Source: Cokeromyces recurvatus
Taxonomy: Eukaryota > Mucoromycota > Mucoromycetes > Mucorales > Mucoraceae
Assembly (NCBI RefSeq): GCF_025118155.1
Contig: NW_026251392.1
Span: 62,001-126,000, forward strand
DNA: 64,000 nucleotides
Direction: 5' to 3'
Shown here one piece after another: positions 22,398-35,669 of the stretch; the first letter of the stretch is position 1; the number at the start of each line of letters is the position of its first letter. The notes under the pieces are model-generated. The model was not told the origin of the DNA and made no database searches. It worked only from the letters and a program-made list of their open reading frames with translations. The position numbers and the translations under genes are program-made.

Positions 22398-25300
22398 TTA
22401 TAATGTCTCTACGTTACTATTATTGTCACTATTTGGTGTAGCATTAACAGGTGTAGCAGGTGGATTGCCCTCTGACGCCGCTGGTGTGACCTCAGATCCA
22501 GGTTCAACAAAATTAAGATAAAATTTGGGACAGTTCTTATTGGTCTTCATATGTCCCAATTGTCCACAATTACCACATCGACGCATAGCACCTTCTCGTT
22601 TACCTCTAATCAAACCCAATACAGGATTTTCAGCTAATGCTGCTTGTTTGGCTAATTGTCGCTGTCTACGTCGTTCTGCATTTCGTTTCAACTTGGCCAA
22701 TTGGTCTTGAATACGTTTCTTCATGCGAGCATTCTTTTCTTCATCATCAGTTGGCTCAAGGGCTTCAGCACTCGTAGCTTCTTCTTCAATCATTTGACGC
22801 TGTCTCAAATAGGATTTCATCACAACTGGATCACGGACAACCTCCTGTTGCCATACCTTCTCTCCATTCTTCTGTGCAATCAGTCGCTTAATAATCAAAT
22901 ATTTATTTTGATTATTGACATGGTAGCTGGAACTCATACTACCGGTAACAGAGACATCGTCATCATCAATTTCAGATGTAGCACGATCATAACGGCTTTT
23001 ATGATAGAAGGAAGGTGTTGCTGGTGAGGGTGACATACCATGGCGATGTCCATTCCAATCATATTCAGAGGGACTATCTACTTGATCTACATCTCTTTCC
23101 TCTTCTTCTTCATTTTCGTGATCAGAGAGCTCAGGCTCTACCTTGTTACTCAGGGCATCTAATTGAGCTTTCCAGATTCGTGCAATTTCTTCCCTATAAA
23201 TTTGTTGCTGTTCAGCTACATTATATCGATGTGCACTCTTAGGTCTTGCTTCAATTTGAGCTAACTTTTCTTCTGCTGATTCACCAGCACGCAAGAAGAT
23301 ATCCTTCATTGAGACACGAATAAAACTAAAGCCTTCACCTCGACCCGTTGGATCACCTGCACCATACAACTTCAACATAGCTTTACCTTGAGTTGCATTA
23401 ATAAAATTACGTGTTGAAAACCATGGTGCTAATTGTTGTTCAACTTCTAGCTTTGAATCTCCTTCTCCATTCTCATCATCGTCGTTCACATCACCATAAC
23501 CCAAGTCTTGTAAATGTCGCTCACCTACCAACATACTCTCGTAGAGACAGACCATTTCAGGCGTCACCATCTTGCGCAATTCTTCTTCACTGGGTGGCTC
23601 TCCACCTCCCCGCGTCTTCCAATATCCACCTCCTCCATCTTTACTACGACGATGAAATTCAAGGAATTCTTTAAGTCGTTGACGAATCTGAATATCAGAA
23701 TATTCTGGAAATTTCTGAGCAAGCTTACTCATTTTGAGGCGGTGTAATGGATTACGTTTAATAAGTCGATAAGCAACAACTTGTAATCGATTTTTAATAG
23801 TTGTCGTGACCTTACGCGAATGAGGTCCCGGTACTTCTTGTACAGGGTAAGATTGACCGAGTGTAAATATGGCAGGGATCTCTCGTAAATAATAGCGTGT
23901 ATGTTCTTTGTAAGTACTCTTGATCATCAAAAATCTGTATGTCGTACATCATGTCGGAAGAGCGGGGCACGAATTAGATTGTTATAGTAGACAGAGATAG
24001 TTTGGCCAGGTTCAACATTACCAAACGTCATAAAAGGTGATGTATCTCCAATATCAAGTACAAAGGGTTCACCAATATCAGCTGTAGGAACATATTCATC
24101 CTTTGGCTCTGTCTTTCGATAATAATTAATCACAAGTGTACCCATACCCATATTAGAGATAATAGGTGGATTTTCTTCAGAATACTCCATCAGGACAAAA
24201 GGTGAACTATCCTTAAGCGTTAGCTCCTTTGTACTTCGAATATCATCCGTATGTCCTTTCTTTTTATCTCTCCTTTTCTTCTTGCTGGCTTTCATACGTG
24301 AAAAATGAATATCAGTATTTATGGGTAATTGAATAAGAGGACGATGGAAAGATCGTAGTTCTTGCTTGCTTAGTTTAGTTTTATAGAGGGCAGGATGCAA
24401 TCTCAGGGCAGGTAAGGCATGTTGTACAACAAGTTGACCAAATGTCTGTCGAACACGAATAAGACGTCCTGTTAAATGTGATTCATAATGCTTATCGTTT
24501 GATAAATTAAATCGATTTAATGGTAATTTGTTATGTGGTTCAGTGTCAGTATGGTATATTTGGATCTTAGGCAAAGGTCTAGGAATAGGCTTACGCCCCT
24601 TCTTAACATGTTTAGGTTGAATCAACAATTCTTTGGTGGCTTCAACCTCTTCTACATCAAATAGCATATTAGGGTCATTAAGATCGAGTGAAATTTTCAT
24701 TGTTTCCGTTGATGGTTTTTCTTTGTCCCAAATGACAGCATCTAGCCAGTCACCTTCTTCTAACTGCATATTCAAATGCTTAATAACTTGTGTTTCTTCT
24801 TCAGCTTTACTTATTGGTTCAACAACGGTTAATGAATTACTATATATAAAGTAAGTATAAGGAATAATATGTTAGGCTTACGAAAATAAAAAACTTACCA
24901 TGACTCTGACTCATCATTATCGTCCCAAATAATATCATCTTCCCATTTCTCTAACACAACTGAATGATAGATTTTTTCATCTTGTAATATGTTAGGAGGT
25001 AACTCAGTTGTTGCAGCCTAATAAATAAATAAGTAAGAAAAAGAAAAAAAAAACTCCTCTTTTATATATGTATATTACTCTTTCAGCAAGTTCTTCCATA
25101 TATTCATCATCTTCACTTTCATTGCTACTGCTATCACTTTCTTTATTTAATGTTTCTATTCTTCTCTTTTTCATTGGTTGTTTCGCTTGTTGGTCTATTC
25201 GAAATCTATCAAATTTACTGGGCCTTAAAAACATAGCTCGTTCATCTCGTTCAACTTCATATTCATAACCATCTCCAAATACAACTAAACCAAAAAAAAT

Positions 25301-26179
25301 AAAAAATAAAATAAAATATTAATACTTTGCTTCAAAATTAAAACTATTCGTCTTCATTTACTTCTTTTATGAGGCGTTAATTTAGGAGGACGTTTGATTT
25401 TTGGCATAAATAATTCTGAAAATTTTAAAATTTTATCTTTTTCAAAGCCAGGAAATAGCTGTTGAATATCCACTTTCTCTTCTTTTAAAGGTTGTTGTTG
25501 TTGTTGTTCGTCCATCGATGAAACTGTTTCCGAAGGCTTTACAATATCATTTAAAGTAACGTTGGTATCTTCCTGCTTAATAGGTTTTTCTAGCGTTACT
25601 GCTGCTTCTGCTGCTTCTGCCGCTGCTGCTGCTGCTTCTGCCGCTGCTGCTGCTGCTGCTGCCTCCTCTTCCTCTTCTTCTTCTTCATCATCGTCATAAT
25701 TATCAGTAACAAGAGAAAGTCGTGATCGAGGTAAACTCTTTTGCACCATGCCCATTCCACGTCGATAATATTTCTCAGAAAACATAGGATCTTCTGGTAT
25801 CACTTCGTCAAAATCGGAATAGTCAACGGCATCTTTGGCATGTGTTGTAGGTGGTAGGTTGGGTATACGATCCGACACATTATCATCGTCTTCTTCTTCT
25901 TCATCTTCATCGTCACCATTATCTGATTCTTTAATTTGTACATTCTCAAGACCAAATGTGTCACCACTAAAGATTCGTGACATCACATTGGCATCGACGC
26001 TAGAAAGTGTTTCTTTTAAATCCTAAATTAATGAAGTATTTAATAATTATATATACAAAACTCTATACATGTGTGTATATTTATAAAAGAAAAAGAGAGA
26101 GAGTTTTTACATCATCTAAATCACTTTCAAGACGTCCTTGTTCATCAACGTTGCCAAAGAAATAGCCAGCTAACGACAT
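22398..26179 (-). CDS. TAF1: TFIID subunit 1 (fungal type, no bromodomain), frame broken once
   Basis: Starts MSLAGYFFGNVDEQGRL (26179), the TAF1 N-terminal domain that binds TBP. Exons follow with in-frame junctions: acidic and alanine-rich stretch, DGYEYEVERDERAMFLRPSKF, KWEDDIIWDD, then the DUF3591 core (FRHDVRHTDF / MIKSTYKEHTRYYLREIPAIFTLGQ, YPVQEVPGPHSRK, APWFSTRNFINATQGKAML, GDPTGRGEGFSFIRV), the KLKRNAERRRQRQLAKQ helix and a zinc knuckle CGNCGQLGHMKTNKNC. Fungal TAF1 normally lacks bromodomains, so ending here is expected. The frame shifts by one base at an A5 run (23929-23933 on the plus strand): HTDF is followed by a stop, while MIKST continues in another frame with no missing residue except one leucine. 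Family knowledge: scaffold of TFIID. Confidence 0.93.
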
Positions 26180-26818
26180 TTATATTTGAATAAACTGCCT
26201 AATTAGTATATGTATATAAAAAAAATATATTGATACAATTGAAGAAGAAAAAAAAAATGTAAAGCACCAAAAAAAATCTATTTGCGTCATCAATTTTTTT
26301 TTTCTGTCAAAAAAAAAAAAAAAAAAAAATACCCATCAATTTGCATAAAAAATAGTGTTTGAAGGTCTTAAAATATGAGTTAATTGCATACAACTCTGTA
26401 TACTGTGAAGGATAAATACATTATTGAGAACCATTATTTACATGTTCACAGATGTTACAGATACAGAAATGAATAATAAAATAAGACATTTAATACTTTG
26501 ATTATAATCCAAAAAAAAAAAGAAAAAGCCCAAAGCGTTATAAATATGATTTAAATACAATAAAGCATTACATATAATAATATACTTTTTAGTTGTGACA
26601 ATTTTTATGTAAAACATCATATCCATTAGTTTTATTCTAAATGACTACATAGACTTCTTCTTTATCAAGTAGTGTAAATGTCAATGGGGTATTTTTTTTT
26701 CTTAGTAGCCAATCCCTTCATTAATCCATTTCAAGCATTTCTAATGCTTTCAAAATTTAGACTTTTTTTTTTTAAGAAATATGTATATTATAATCAATCA
26801 AACTTATTCATCATCATC
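26180..26818. other. TAF1 upstream region
   Basis: About 640 bp between the TAF1 ATG and the Bin3 stop, both on the minus strand. AT-rich with several A tracts (A20 at about 26310-26329). No ORF or RNA gene is supportable. It must hold the TAF1 promoter and the Bin3 3' end. Confidence 0.5.
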
Positions 26819-28131
26819 TTATTTAATGTAAATTAAAACGGGTCTTGAAAAGCCTATACAAAATATAGGTTTTAGTACAACAACTTCAAACATAAATTGT
26901 TTATTTTATTTTATTTTATTTTTTTACCTTTAACTTCTCCCTTTGGTATACCTAAATCATGATATTCTTTGAATCCCAACTTGTTGATTAAAAAATCTGT
27001 ATAATGTTCAGGTCGAAACTCGAGCTCCTCTTGAACATTTTTGGATGGCTATGTAAATTATAACTTGAATTAGTCCAGAACACACACATAAAAAAAAAAG
27101 GGATTGAGAAAAAAAAAACCTACATTAATTTCCTTGGCTCTCTTTTGAAAAGTATCGAAATCTTGAGGTTCTAATACAAATGTACCACCAGGTGCTAAGG
27201 AATCATAAATTTTTTTAAAAAACGATTTTAATCCTTTATCTCCGTGATGCAATTGAATCCATTTTGTTATGCTTAATCTATTATAAAAACATTATTTAGT
27301 TTTCATTTCTTTTTTTTTTTTTTTGTTATCTTCTTACGCTAATATAGTATCGTAATGGTTTGCATGTTCCGCTTCTTTTGTAGCAATCCAATCTAAAGTT
27401 TCAAAATGAACATTGTAAGGATATTGATTCTTTTTTTCACTTTCAAGTGTAGGTGGAAGTGCCATCGGCATAAGACCAAACATATTTGTCATGGACTGGG
27501 GGAAATAGTGAAATCGAAAGCTAAGGTCAATTGCATCGTCAGTTTGTTTGTGAGGATTTTCAAGTGAATAAGCAATACGAAGATTTTTTTGTGCTTTGTA
27601 TATTAGCTTTTCATCGATATCAATACCATGAACAGAGGCTACATTGTATTTCTTGGCTAATACGTTTTATCCTTGGTCATCAACACATCTTGTTTTTTTT
27701 TATAAAATATATACGTATATATATTTACCTAATGCTATACAAATGTTGCCAGTATTACAACCAATATCCAAGATATGCTTGTTTTCAAAAAGCGATCTAT
27801 CCAAAAGGTCAATGCGAGGATCAATCATTGTACCGTTTTGCTTGCGACGCTTTCTAGAAAAAAAAATGTTAGGCATAGCTTCAAAAGAAGAAGAAGAAGA
27901 AGAAAAAAAATGAAAGGGAAAGGGAATGTAAAACAAATTGTTAATTATTATACTTTACGTATAGTAATCAGGAAAGTTTCCATAAATGAATTTTCCAAAT
28001 GGTTTCTTTTCTTCTTTTTGATTAATGGTACCTTTGCCTTTAGTACTTGAGGCTATAGATGTTTCTTTATCAAACGCTTTACGCTTTGTGGGTCGTGAAT
28101 CATCGTTTTGATGTGATCCCTGTCGCTTCAT
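26819..28131 (-). CDS. Bin3/MePCE-type RNA 5'-gamma-phosphate methyltransferase
   Basis: Minus-strand gene of about five exons starting MKRQGSHQNDDSRP with a basic nuclear-type N-terminus. Blocks: FGKFIYGNFPDYY, IDPRIDLLDRSLFENKHILD, SAM motif LDIGCNTGNICIALG, VHGIDIDEKLIYKAQ, then the Bin3 domain: WIQLHHGDKGLKSFFKKIY, LAPGGTFVLEPQDFDTFQKR, FRPEHYTDFLINKLGF, and the terminal GFSRPVLIYIK. Family knowledge: members (human MEPCE, Drosophila Bin3, S. pombe Bmc1) methylate the 5' gamma-phosphate of RNAs such as 7SK or U6, or bind telomerase RNA. The substrate here is unknown. The start at 28131 is preferred over 28149 because conserved sequence begins there; an in-frame upstream ATG would add MLCYII. 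Confidence 0.88.
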
Positions 28132-28250
28132 TATTATATAACACAGCAAAAAAAAAGAATGAATGAATGAATGAATAAAAGAAAAAGAAAAGAGGAGAAT
28201 TGAATTTCGGATATTTAAAAGTTCATAATATCATCCTCATATAATTTTAT

Positions 28251-30708
28251 TTATAACCTTATAGTATCTAAGATTTTTCTACATAAATCCTTATACTGCC
28301 ATGAATCACCACTTGTACGCCTAAACTGGAGTCCACGCATACCTAATAGCCATGGTATCTTGACAATATAAATATCAAACTTAATGCAACCACCTTTCAA
28401 GACAACACATTCAAATCGATCATCCATTTCTCTATACTTGATATTCTGTTTATGTAATATGTTAATAATTTCTAACCTTATCTCTGAAGCCTTTTTCGTA
28501 GATGTTGTTGAAACAGAAAACAATCCTTTTACATAAACAGAATGTACGATATGATCCGCCTGTGGTTGTTGGGTACTATTGTTTTGATCGAGTAAATCCC
28601 TAGAAGAGGGATGCTCCTCATTTGATTGTCTTTTACGCACAAGTGCTTCATCATCTTTACGATGAATCTCTTTATAACTCATCATTGATTTACGACGTTG
28701 ACTGTATAGCTGCTTCTGCTGCTGCTGTTGTTGTTGTTGTTTTATAGATGGTATATCTTTGATAGTAATTGATTTGGCACGTCTTAGGAACCGATCTAAT
28801 TTACTATTCGGTGTTGTCTCTGGTGAAGAGAGATGCGTATGATTGTTTAATGTAGTTGTTGTCCTCTTTTCATTGAATGAAATCGAATTATCCTCTATTG
28901 GGATAGCATGTTGACGACTGAATCGACGACTCAATCGACGAAAGAGATTAGAGGGTGTCGAAGGTTTTGAACTTGTATCATCTGACCTGTGTTGTGAAGG
29001 ATAGCTTCTATTTGAAGAGTCATAAAAATAGGGAGGAGGTGAGAATAACAAGTCTGTCTGTTGTGAATCCTGTGTTGTTCCTCTATTGTTATTCGTCGGA
29101 CAAGAAGAAGACACTTGTACTCGTCCTTGGTTGTTATCTGCATCATGAATAACAACTGAATTGTCAAACATGTGTGTGTTCTCGATAGAAGAAGAAGAAG
29201 AAGACGATGATACCTTATGATTTGCAACAACGGAACTAGCTTTGTCATTTCGTTCCATATGTTCTTTTATTAAATAATAGATAGAAATTAATGGATGATA
29301 GGGCTCTGATTCTGAATGTTGCTGGTATTCTGTAGATGTGATCAACTTCTTCAATTCCTCACTGATAGCTTCTTCTGATCCCAACTTGAATCCTTGCATA
29401 CCACGCACAATGTTCATATCAATTGGTAATTCTAAAGGTTTTCGTTCAGGAAGATAGTTATCCACAATACAATCATAGCCTTTATTCATCCATGGATGCA
29501 TGATGACCTCTGATAAAGTAGCACGCTTCTTACGATTTGTACATAGCATACGTTGTAAAAGTGATTTACAATCTATATGCATACAATAGTATTAAGTTGT
29601 GTCATTTTTTAAAAAAAAAAATAATAATAATAATAATGATAATAAAGAGGAGGGATAAGCTTGATATATACCTGTGGATAGGTAGGAAGGGTATTCAATA
29701 TGGCCTTGCTTTACTTTGTTATGCATTCCTGCTATAGTTGGATCATCAAAGGGTACTTGTCCTGTGACCAGGATATAGATAACAACCCCAAAGCTCCATA
29801 TATCTACTTCAGGGCCTATATAAGTTCGACCCTCTAATAATTCAGGAGCGGCAAAATAAAGTGAACCACAAAAGGTAGATAAATAAGAATCTGGTGAAAA
29901 TAAATTGGATAAACCAAAGTCAATAATTTTGATATCCCCACTACTAGAAATAAGAATATTTTCGACCTTTAAGTCTATTGCTCAATTCTATATGAGTCCC
30001 AATTCAAGTTATGTATATGTGTATGTATATATAAACTTTATAACCCTACCTCGGTGTACAATAGAATTACGGTGACAATAGTCTAAGTAGATAATAAGCT
30101 TAATATGTGTACATATGTGTGTATGTATTCCTTTTCCTTTTTTCCTTTCTTTTTTTTTTTTTTTTTTTTTACCTAATGCACTTGCTATTTGTCTCGCAAT
30201 ATGTCTTGCATGCTTTTCCTTTAATCGACCATGTGAAATAATATAATCTAGTAACTGTCCTCCATCCACATATTCCATAAACAAATAATAAAAATCATCT
30301 ACTAAAGCCATTTCATATACTTTAGCGATATAAGGATGATCTAATAAAAGCATAATATTCGCTTCTCGAATTGTACGAAGTTCTCTATTTTTTTCTCGTT
30401 TTCGAGTCATGTTGGGTGTAGTATTAAATTTACGTGGTATAATTTTGACAGCAAGCTATGTTACAAATGATGCTTTTATTCATTCATATATAGATAGATA
30501 GATAGATATTATAGTGTATTAGATATTATATTACCCTTTCGTTTGTATCTGCATTTAAGGCTAATTTCACTTTTCCCATTGAACCTTTACCTAGTGTCTT
30601 TGATAAAAAATATTTCCCTATTACTTTTCTAGATTGTTTCCTGTATTCATGCTCTGATGACGCATGGCTTGTATTCATAGTTTCAGCTTGTATTGATGAT
30701 GTTTGCAT
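28251..30708 (-). CDS. Ser/Thr protein kinase, Kin1/MARK-like (CAMKL), with KA1-like C-terminus
   Basis: Starts [15 protein letters not shown]. Kinase subdomains are complete: [19 protein letters not shown] (glycine loop), [51 protein letters not shown] across an intron, [49 protein letters not shown], and [22 protein letters not shown] long low-complexity linker follows, Ser-, Thr- and Gln-rich with polar repeats. The last 110 residues ([43 protein letters not shown]) look like a KA1 membrane-binding domain. Family knowledge: Kin1/Kin2 act in exocytosis and polarity and in ER-stress mRNA control. All catalytic residues are present. The 5' end begins about 177 bp from the Hsp70 stop in tandem. 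Confidence 0.88.
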
Positions 30709-30885
30709 AATAAAAAGAAGAGGAAGAAAAAGAAAAAAGGAATTGAATTTAAAAAGAAAATGACTTATCTCGAGGAAAAAAAAAACAAGTAATCTGATGT
30801 TAAAAAAAAAAGATATATATATTTATACATGTATATAAAAATATGGAATTCTTTTTATTGCTTATTTCTATAAAAGAAAAAAAAA

Positions 30886-33266
30886 TTAACGGTAATTGTT
30901 ATTATTATAATATGCTGATGAATATGTGTTATTAGGATATGCTGGCGTATTTTGATGTTGTTGTTGTTGTTGTTGTTGTTGGTCATAATAAGGTTGAATT
31001 GGATAACCTTGTTGTGATAACCTTGGCGACGGTTGTGGATAATAACTACTTAATGTGGAATTTCTATGAAGATAATTGGGCGCTACATTTTGTTGTATCA
31101 TAGGTGATGATGATGAATGATAAGGAGCTGATGTTGATTCCATTGTATCAAAGGCAGAAGTAAAGACAAAGACTTGATCTTGAATGACACATTCAATCTT
31201 AATTTCTGTTAAACCAAAATACATACGAATCGTTAGTGTTATTTTATCTCCTGGTTTGACACCTTCTAATTTTGGCATGCGAATCGGGAAATGACCGACT
31301 TTCTGGATAGATGGATCTGTTGTGAGACGTGGTACAGGACCATCCCCATCATAAGCATATAGATCAGAATCGGTGTCATTTGGATAACTTATCACGAAAA
31401 CCTTGGAAATACATTCATCTACTTTAATCGTCTGTCCCTTATGAACATAAACACTAAAACGTTGTCTGCAATAAGTGCGACCATCGACACCAACAACAGA
31501 GAATTCTGGAGGGTCTATACCCTCTTGGAATAACATACGTGTTTCAACTCCATAGGTACGTCTAGAGACACGCTCAGTGACAGTTTGTGGATTAAGACCA
31601 AAATAGACTGCACCTCTGACAACAGCTAATTCACCTCGAGGTGGGACACCAATCATACCTACACGATCAGCAAAGACATCCTCTACTCGTTTAAAAAGAT
31701 AGTTGGACTGTCCAAATCCTCCAACTAAAAAGATAGCCTCTAAATTAGGTGACTGCATAAGTTGGTTATCAATTAAACCCAAAACCTGAGATACAACGGG
31801 TTCAAATATTTCATTACAGAGTTCATGAGCAGGTAATAAAAGACATCCATTTTCCAGTCCAATGGATGTATCTGTTAAATCGCCTAATCCCATAGAAGCT
31901 GGTAAATCCAAGAAATGATCTTCAGTTCCATCAAATTCCGGCTAAATATATATATATATGTATATATGTATATGATAAGTATGCAATTCATATGTAATAT
32001 ATACATATATATATGTTATATATTTACTTTAATAATGTTCACAAATGCTTCCATAATATGTTCCATAGCTGAATCATTAATAGGACCAATATGTGCAAAC
32101 TTACGTATAATATAATCTCTCATTCTAGAATCTAGAAATCCTGATCCACAAGTAGCACCATGACCATTTGTAACTTCTTTTAAAGTACGTCTATTCAATT
32201 TCAAGTCATGATGAATATGTATATATAAGAGTGAAATTGTATACATGTATACTATTATTACCTTCCTGGTATAGTTTCGTCAATTTCAAATACAATCAAA
32301 TCTACCGTACCACCACCTGCATCACAAATCATAAAACGTTGACCATGACTTAAATTAAATTGCTCTGATTTCTTTTCACAATATAATGCAGCTGCTTCTG
32401 GTTCTGAAATAAGTGTTAATCGTTCAGGAGGGTCTGAACGTAAGATAAGTCCAGCACGAATAGATGCTTCACGCATAGCTGCCTTTGCACGATCTGTCCA
32501 CATAGCAGGTACTGTCAAACACTTTTAAACAAAAAAAAAATTAGATATCAGTTATAACATATTATTATTATTATTATACAATGTCATGTCATGTCAAACT
32601 ATTCTACTTTACATATCTAAATTTACTTTGATCATAATTACCAGCAAATCCTTTCGATAATTCTGCACATACATGATTATGAAATAAATGTAGATAATCA
32701 GCAATGACATCAATAATATTAAGATTATTAGGTAATGTCTCGTTTTGTAAATGTTCATCAAGATAAAGTTTAAATTTTGATAATAATAATAAATCTGAAC
32801 TATTTGGTTTTATTGCGGTTCTTCTAGCGCCGTGTCCCCAATCTAATATTTGAGTAGATCCTTTACGATAAAGTGATAACGTAGGTGTCTAAAATAATAA
32901 AAATAAAAAATAAAAAATAACGTGTTATATACGCTATCCTATATCAAATATGTATTTATATACATAGTATGAGCTGTTACTTTTGGATAAATATTATTGT
33001 TTTGCTTAGGCCTAAAATAACAATAAGAATCATGTATTAGTTTATTAAAATAGAACATGCCTCTATTTATTCATTTACCATTTCACAATATCAATAACTT
33101 CTTCGTTTTGTGCAAAAGCATAACAGCAACCAGAAAAGGTGGTACCTAAAATATATACATCAGATAAATTTTTTTTTATTCTATTCTATTTTATCTATTT
33201 ACCAAAGTCAATACCCACAATAACGGGGTAATCACTATAGTTAAATTGACCACTTTTAGTTGCCAT
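30886..33266 (-). CDS. Hsp70-family ATPase, HSPA12-like, with Q/N/Y-rich tail
   Basis: Multi-exon minus-strand gene. Exon 1 starts MATKSGQFNYSDYPVIVGID and continues FG/TTFSGCCYAFA, the Hsp70 phosphate-1 motif. Later: TPTLSLYRKG, CLTVPAMWTDRAKAAMREA, LISEPEAAALYC, FMICDAGGGTVDLIVFEI (phosphate-2), LEAIFLVGGFGQSNYLFKRV (adenosine motif), VPPRGELAVVRGAVYFGL. The C-terminus has no canonical substrate-binding domain; it is a short beta-rich region (ITLTIRMYFGLTEIKIEC) and then about 75 residues rich in S, Q, N, P and Y with a polyglutamine run and repeated YP/YN units, ending NNNNYR without EEVD. This architecture matches HSPA12A/B-type proteins, which are expanded in Mucoromycota and other basal fungi. 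Client and role unknown. Confidence 0.88.
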
Positions 33267-34527
33267 TTCTGTGCTAATAATAACAACAAAAAAAAAAAGA
33301 GGGAAGAAAAGGAAAAGAAAAAAGCGACATTTTTATTGTAAGTTTGATTACTATAATAAAACCTATTAGCGGAGAAAGAATACTTTTTGACACTTATCCA
33401 AACATTTGAAATAATCATCAACACTTGTTTATTTTATTCAGTAAAGGAAGAAGAATAACTCATCAAGATATAAGTTGTATTGTTTTTATTCATTTTTTAC
33501 TATTACGTAATACATACAATATCTATAGTGTCAAATAACAAGCTTTTTCTTTTTCGTTTCTTTTCTATTTTATTCTACTCTTTTCATTTTATTTCATTTC
33601 ATTTGAAATGACAGTTTTTTTTTTTATCCAAATTAGTAAGAAAATTTTAAATCCCAATCAATAAACTTTTAACTTTGAATTACACGCCTTCATTTAATTT
33701 ATGTTTAAACACTTTTTTTTTTACCTTCCTCAAAGGGTACATGTACCGTCCATGTCCCTCTTTAGAAGAAATATTTTTTTTCTCTTGGTCAACTATTTTG
33801 AGATTCTCTGCAACAGGAGATGATCTGGTTTAGTGTGGCCTCTATTTTTGTATATCCATGAGTCTGTCAAAAAAAAAAGCCAATCAGAGTATTTCTGAAG
33901 TTGAAAAATAATAGCAATAGCAGTTGTAGAAGACTTTTACACTGTATTTTTCAAATAATTTAAATAAAAGTTTAGAATTTTTTGAAATATAAATAAAAAT
34001 TAATTGAAATATCAATTAGAGTTATTTGAAAAAAAAAAAAAAAAAAAAATCGAATTCATATTTTAAACAATTTGGAAAAAGCAGTAATAATTCTACCAAA
34101 ATCATGTTATTATTTCTATAATATGCTTTTTTTTTCTAAAACTGAGATATTTATTCATCAATTGTATCCCTTCAATTAAAATATAATAAATTGTTTAATC
34201 TTGGTCCATAGTTGTCCATGTGGTATTAAATAATTAATAATAAAAAGGAACTTTTTAATCTTTCTTCTTAATTCTATTTTTATCTGCAATGAATACTCTT
34301 TATTTCTCTCTAAATTCCAAATTAAAAGTGAAAGGAGACACACTACTAAAACTTATCAAATGAACAGCATTTTTACTATTATTCATTTTGTTATAAGAGA
34401 TAATAGTCGGAAATTTAATTTCTTGTCGTGCACAAAAAAAAAAAAAAATAGTAATTACCATTTTTCTTGAAATTCCCTTTTTTTTTTTTTTTTTTTTTTT
34501 TTCTTTATTAAAACAAAAAAAAAATCA
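33267..34527. other. Spacer between divergent Hsp70-like and G-patch genes
   Basis: About 1.26 kb, shared upstream region for both genes. It holds A/T tracts (A18-19 near 34030, T22 near 34479-34502) and no supportable gene. A 77-codon minus ORF at 33191-33424 is mostly the Hsp70 first exon read in another frame and was not called. Confidence 0.5.
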
Positions 34528-35632
34528 ATGTTCAATCAACAACAGAAACCAGCCTTTAAATTCGTCATTCGTTCAAAAATAGAAGAAACTTCTTCTTCTT
34601 CTTCTTCAATAGACAAGCAAGTCGATAATACAAATGATGACACAAAGCAATCATTGTTAGAAGATCGTAAACGTAAACGTATTGAAACGGGTAACAATGC
34701 TCCTCCTATTGCTACTAAAAAGGTAGTTCAATTTTTTTTACCCCTCCCCTTAGTCCATTATTTCTTATTTTATATATATGTATTAACAGTTTGATTATTA
34801 GATTCATAGTCAACTTGAACGTTGGAATAGAAAGAAGGAAGAACTTAAAAAAGAAAGAGAAGCCGAAGAGGAGGAAGAGAAAGCAAAAAAAAATTTTGCT
34901 GATTTAAAATCTCTAATTTGTATTCTTTGTCAACGAAAATTTAAATCAAAACAAGATTTAGAAAAACATCAACAAGTTTCTGAACTTCATAAAGTATGGG
35001 ATGTGTATTATTATGTCAAACAAAAAAAAAGGGATGATAACCATTCGAGCTTTTATGTAGAATAATCTGAATGATCCTGTTGCTATAAATAAAGCAAAAA
35101 TGAAAATGGATTTTATGAAATCTGAACAAGAAGAACATCAGCAATTACAAACAGTCGAAGTAAGAAAGAGAGAAAGAGGAGAGATAGATGATTATATGAA
35201 TTGTATTGCTTACATTATATACTAGTATCGAAATAGAGCAGCAGAAAGAAGACAAGCTTATGGACAACCTGAAAAGCCTATTTTAACTACACCACTTTCA
35301 CCACCTAGACCTCTTACCAAGTCACATGAATTGTAAGTAGAGTGGAATGAATAAAACTCAAAAGTGAGTTTTTTTTTTATTCAATTTCCTTTATATGATA
35401 GAGAGACATTACCAAAGGCTTCTGTTTATGCACCTATTTCAGATGATAATAAAGGTGCACGTATGTTAGCTAACATGGGATGGAAAAAGGGTGAAGGCTT
35501 AGGTAAACATGGAACTGGTATTTTAAATCCTATTAAAGCAGAAAGTTATGCACAGTCAGCGGGCATAGGTGCATCTACAAAAAGAGATGTATCACTTAAT
35601 GATAGTTATAGAGATAGAACTTTAGATTTGGT

Positions 35633-35669
<37 letters not shown>

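Noticed and set aside
22525..23747. Plus-strand ORFs opposite TAF1
   Set aside because: They are antisense shadows of the conserved TAF1 exons.
23921..23940. A tiny or unusual intron explaining the TAF1 frame break
   Set aside because: Conserved residues on both sides (HDVRHTDF and MIKST) are adjacent in the protein family and no intron fits between them.
27700..28050. Plus-strand ORF with a polyarginine/lysine stretch opposite the Bin3 gene
   Set aside because: Antisense of an intron (GAAGAA repeat) and of conserved Bin3 exons.
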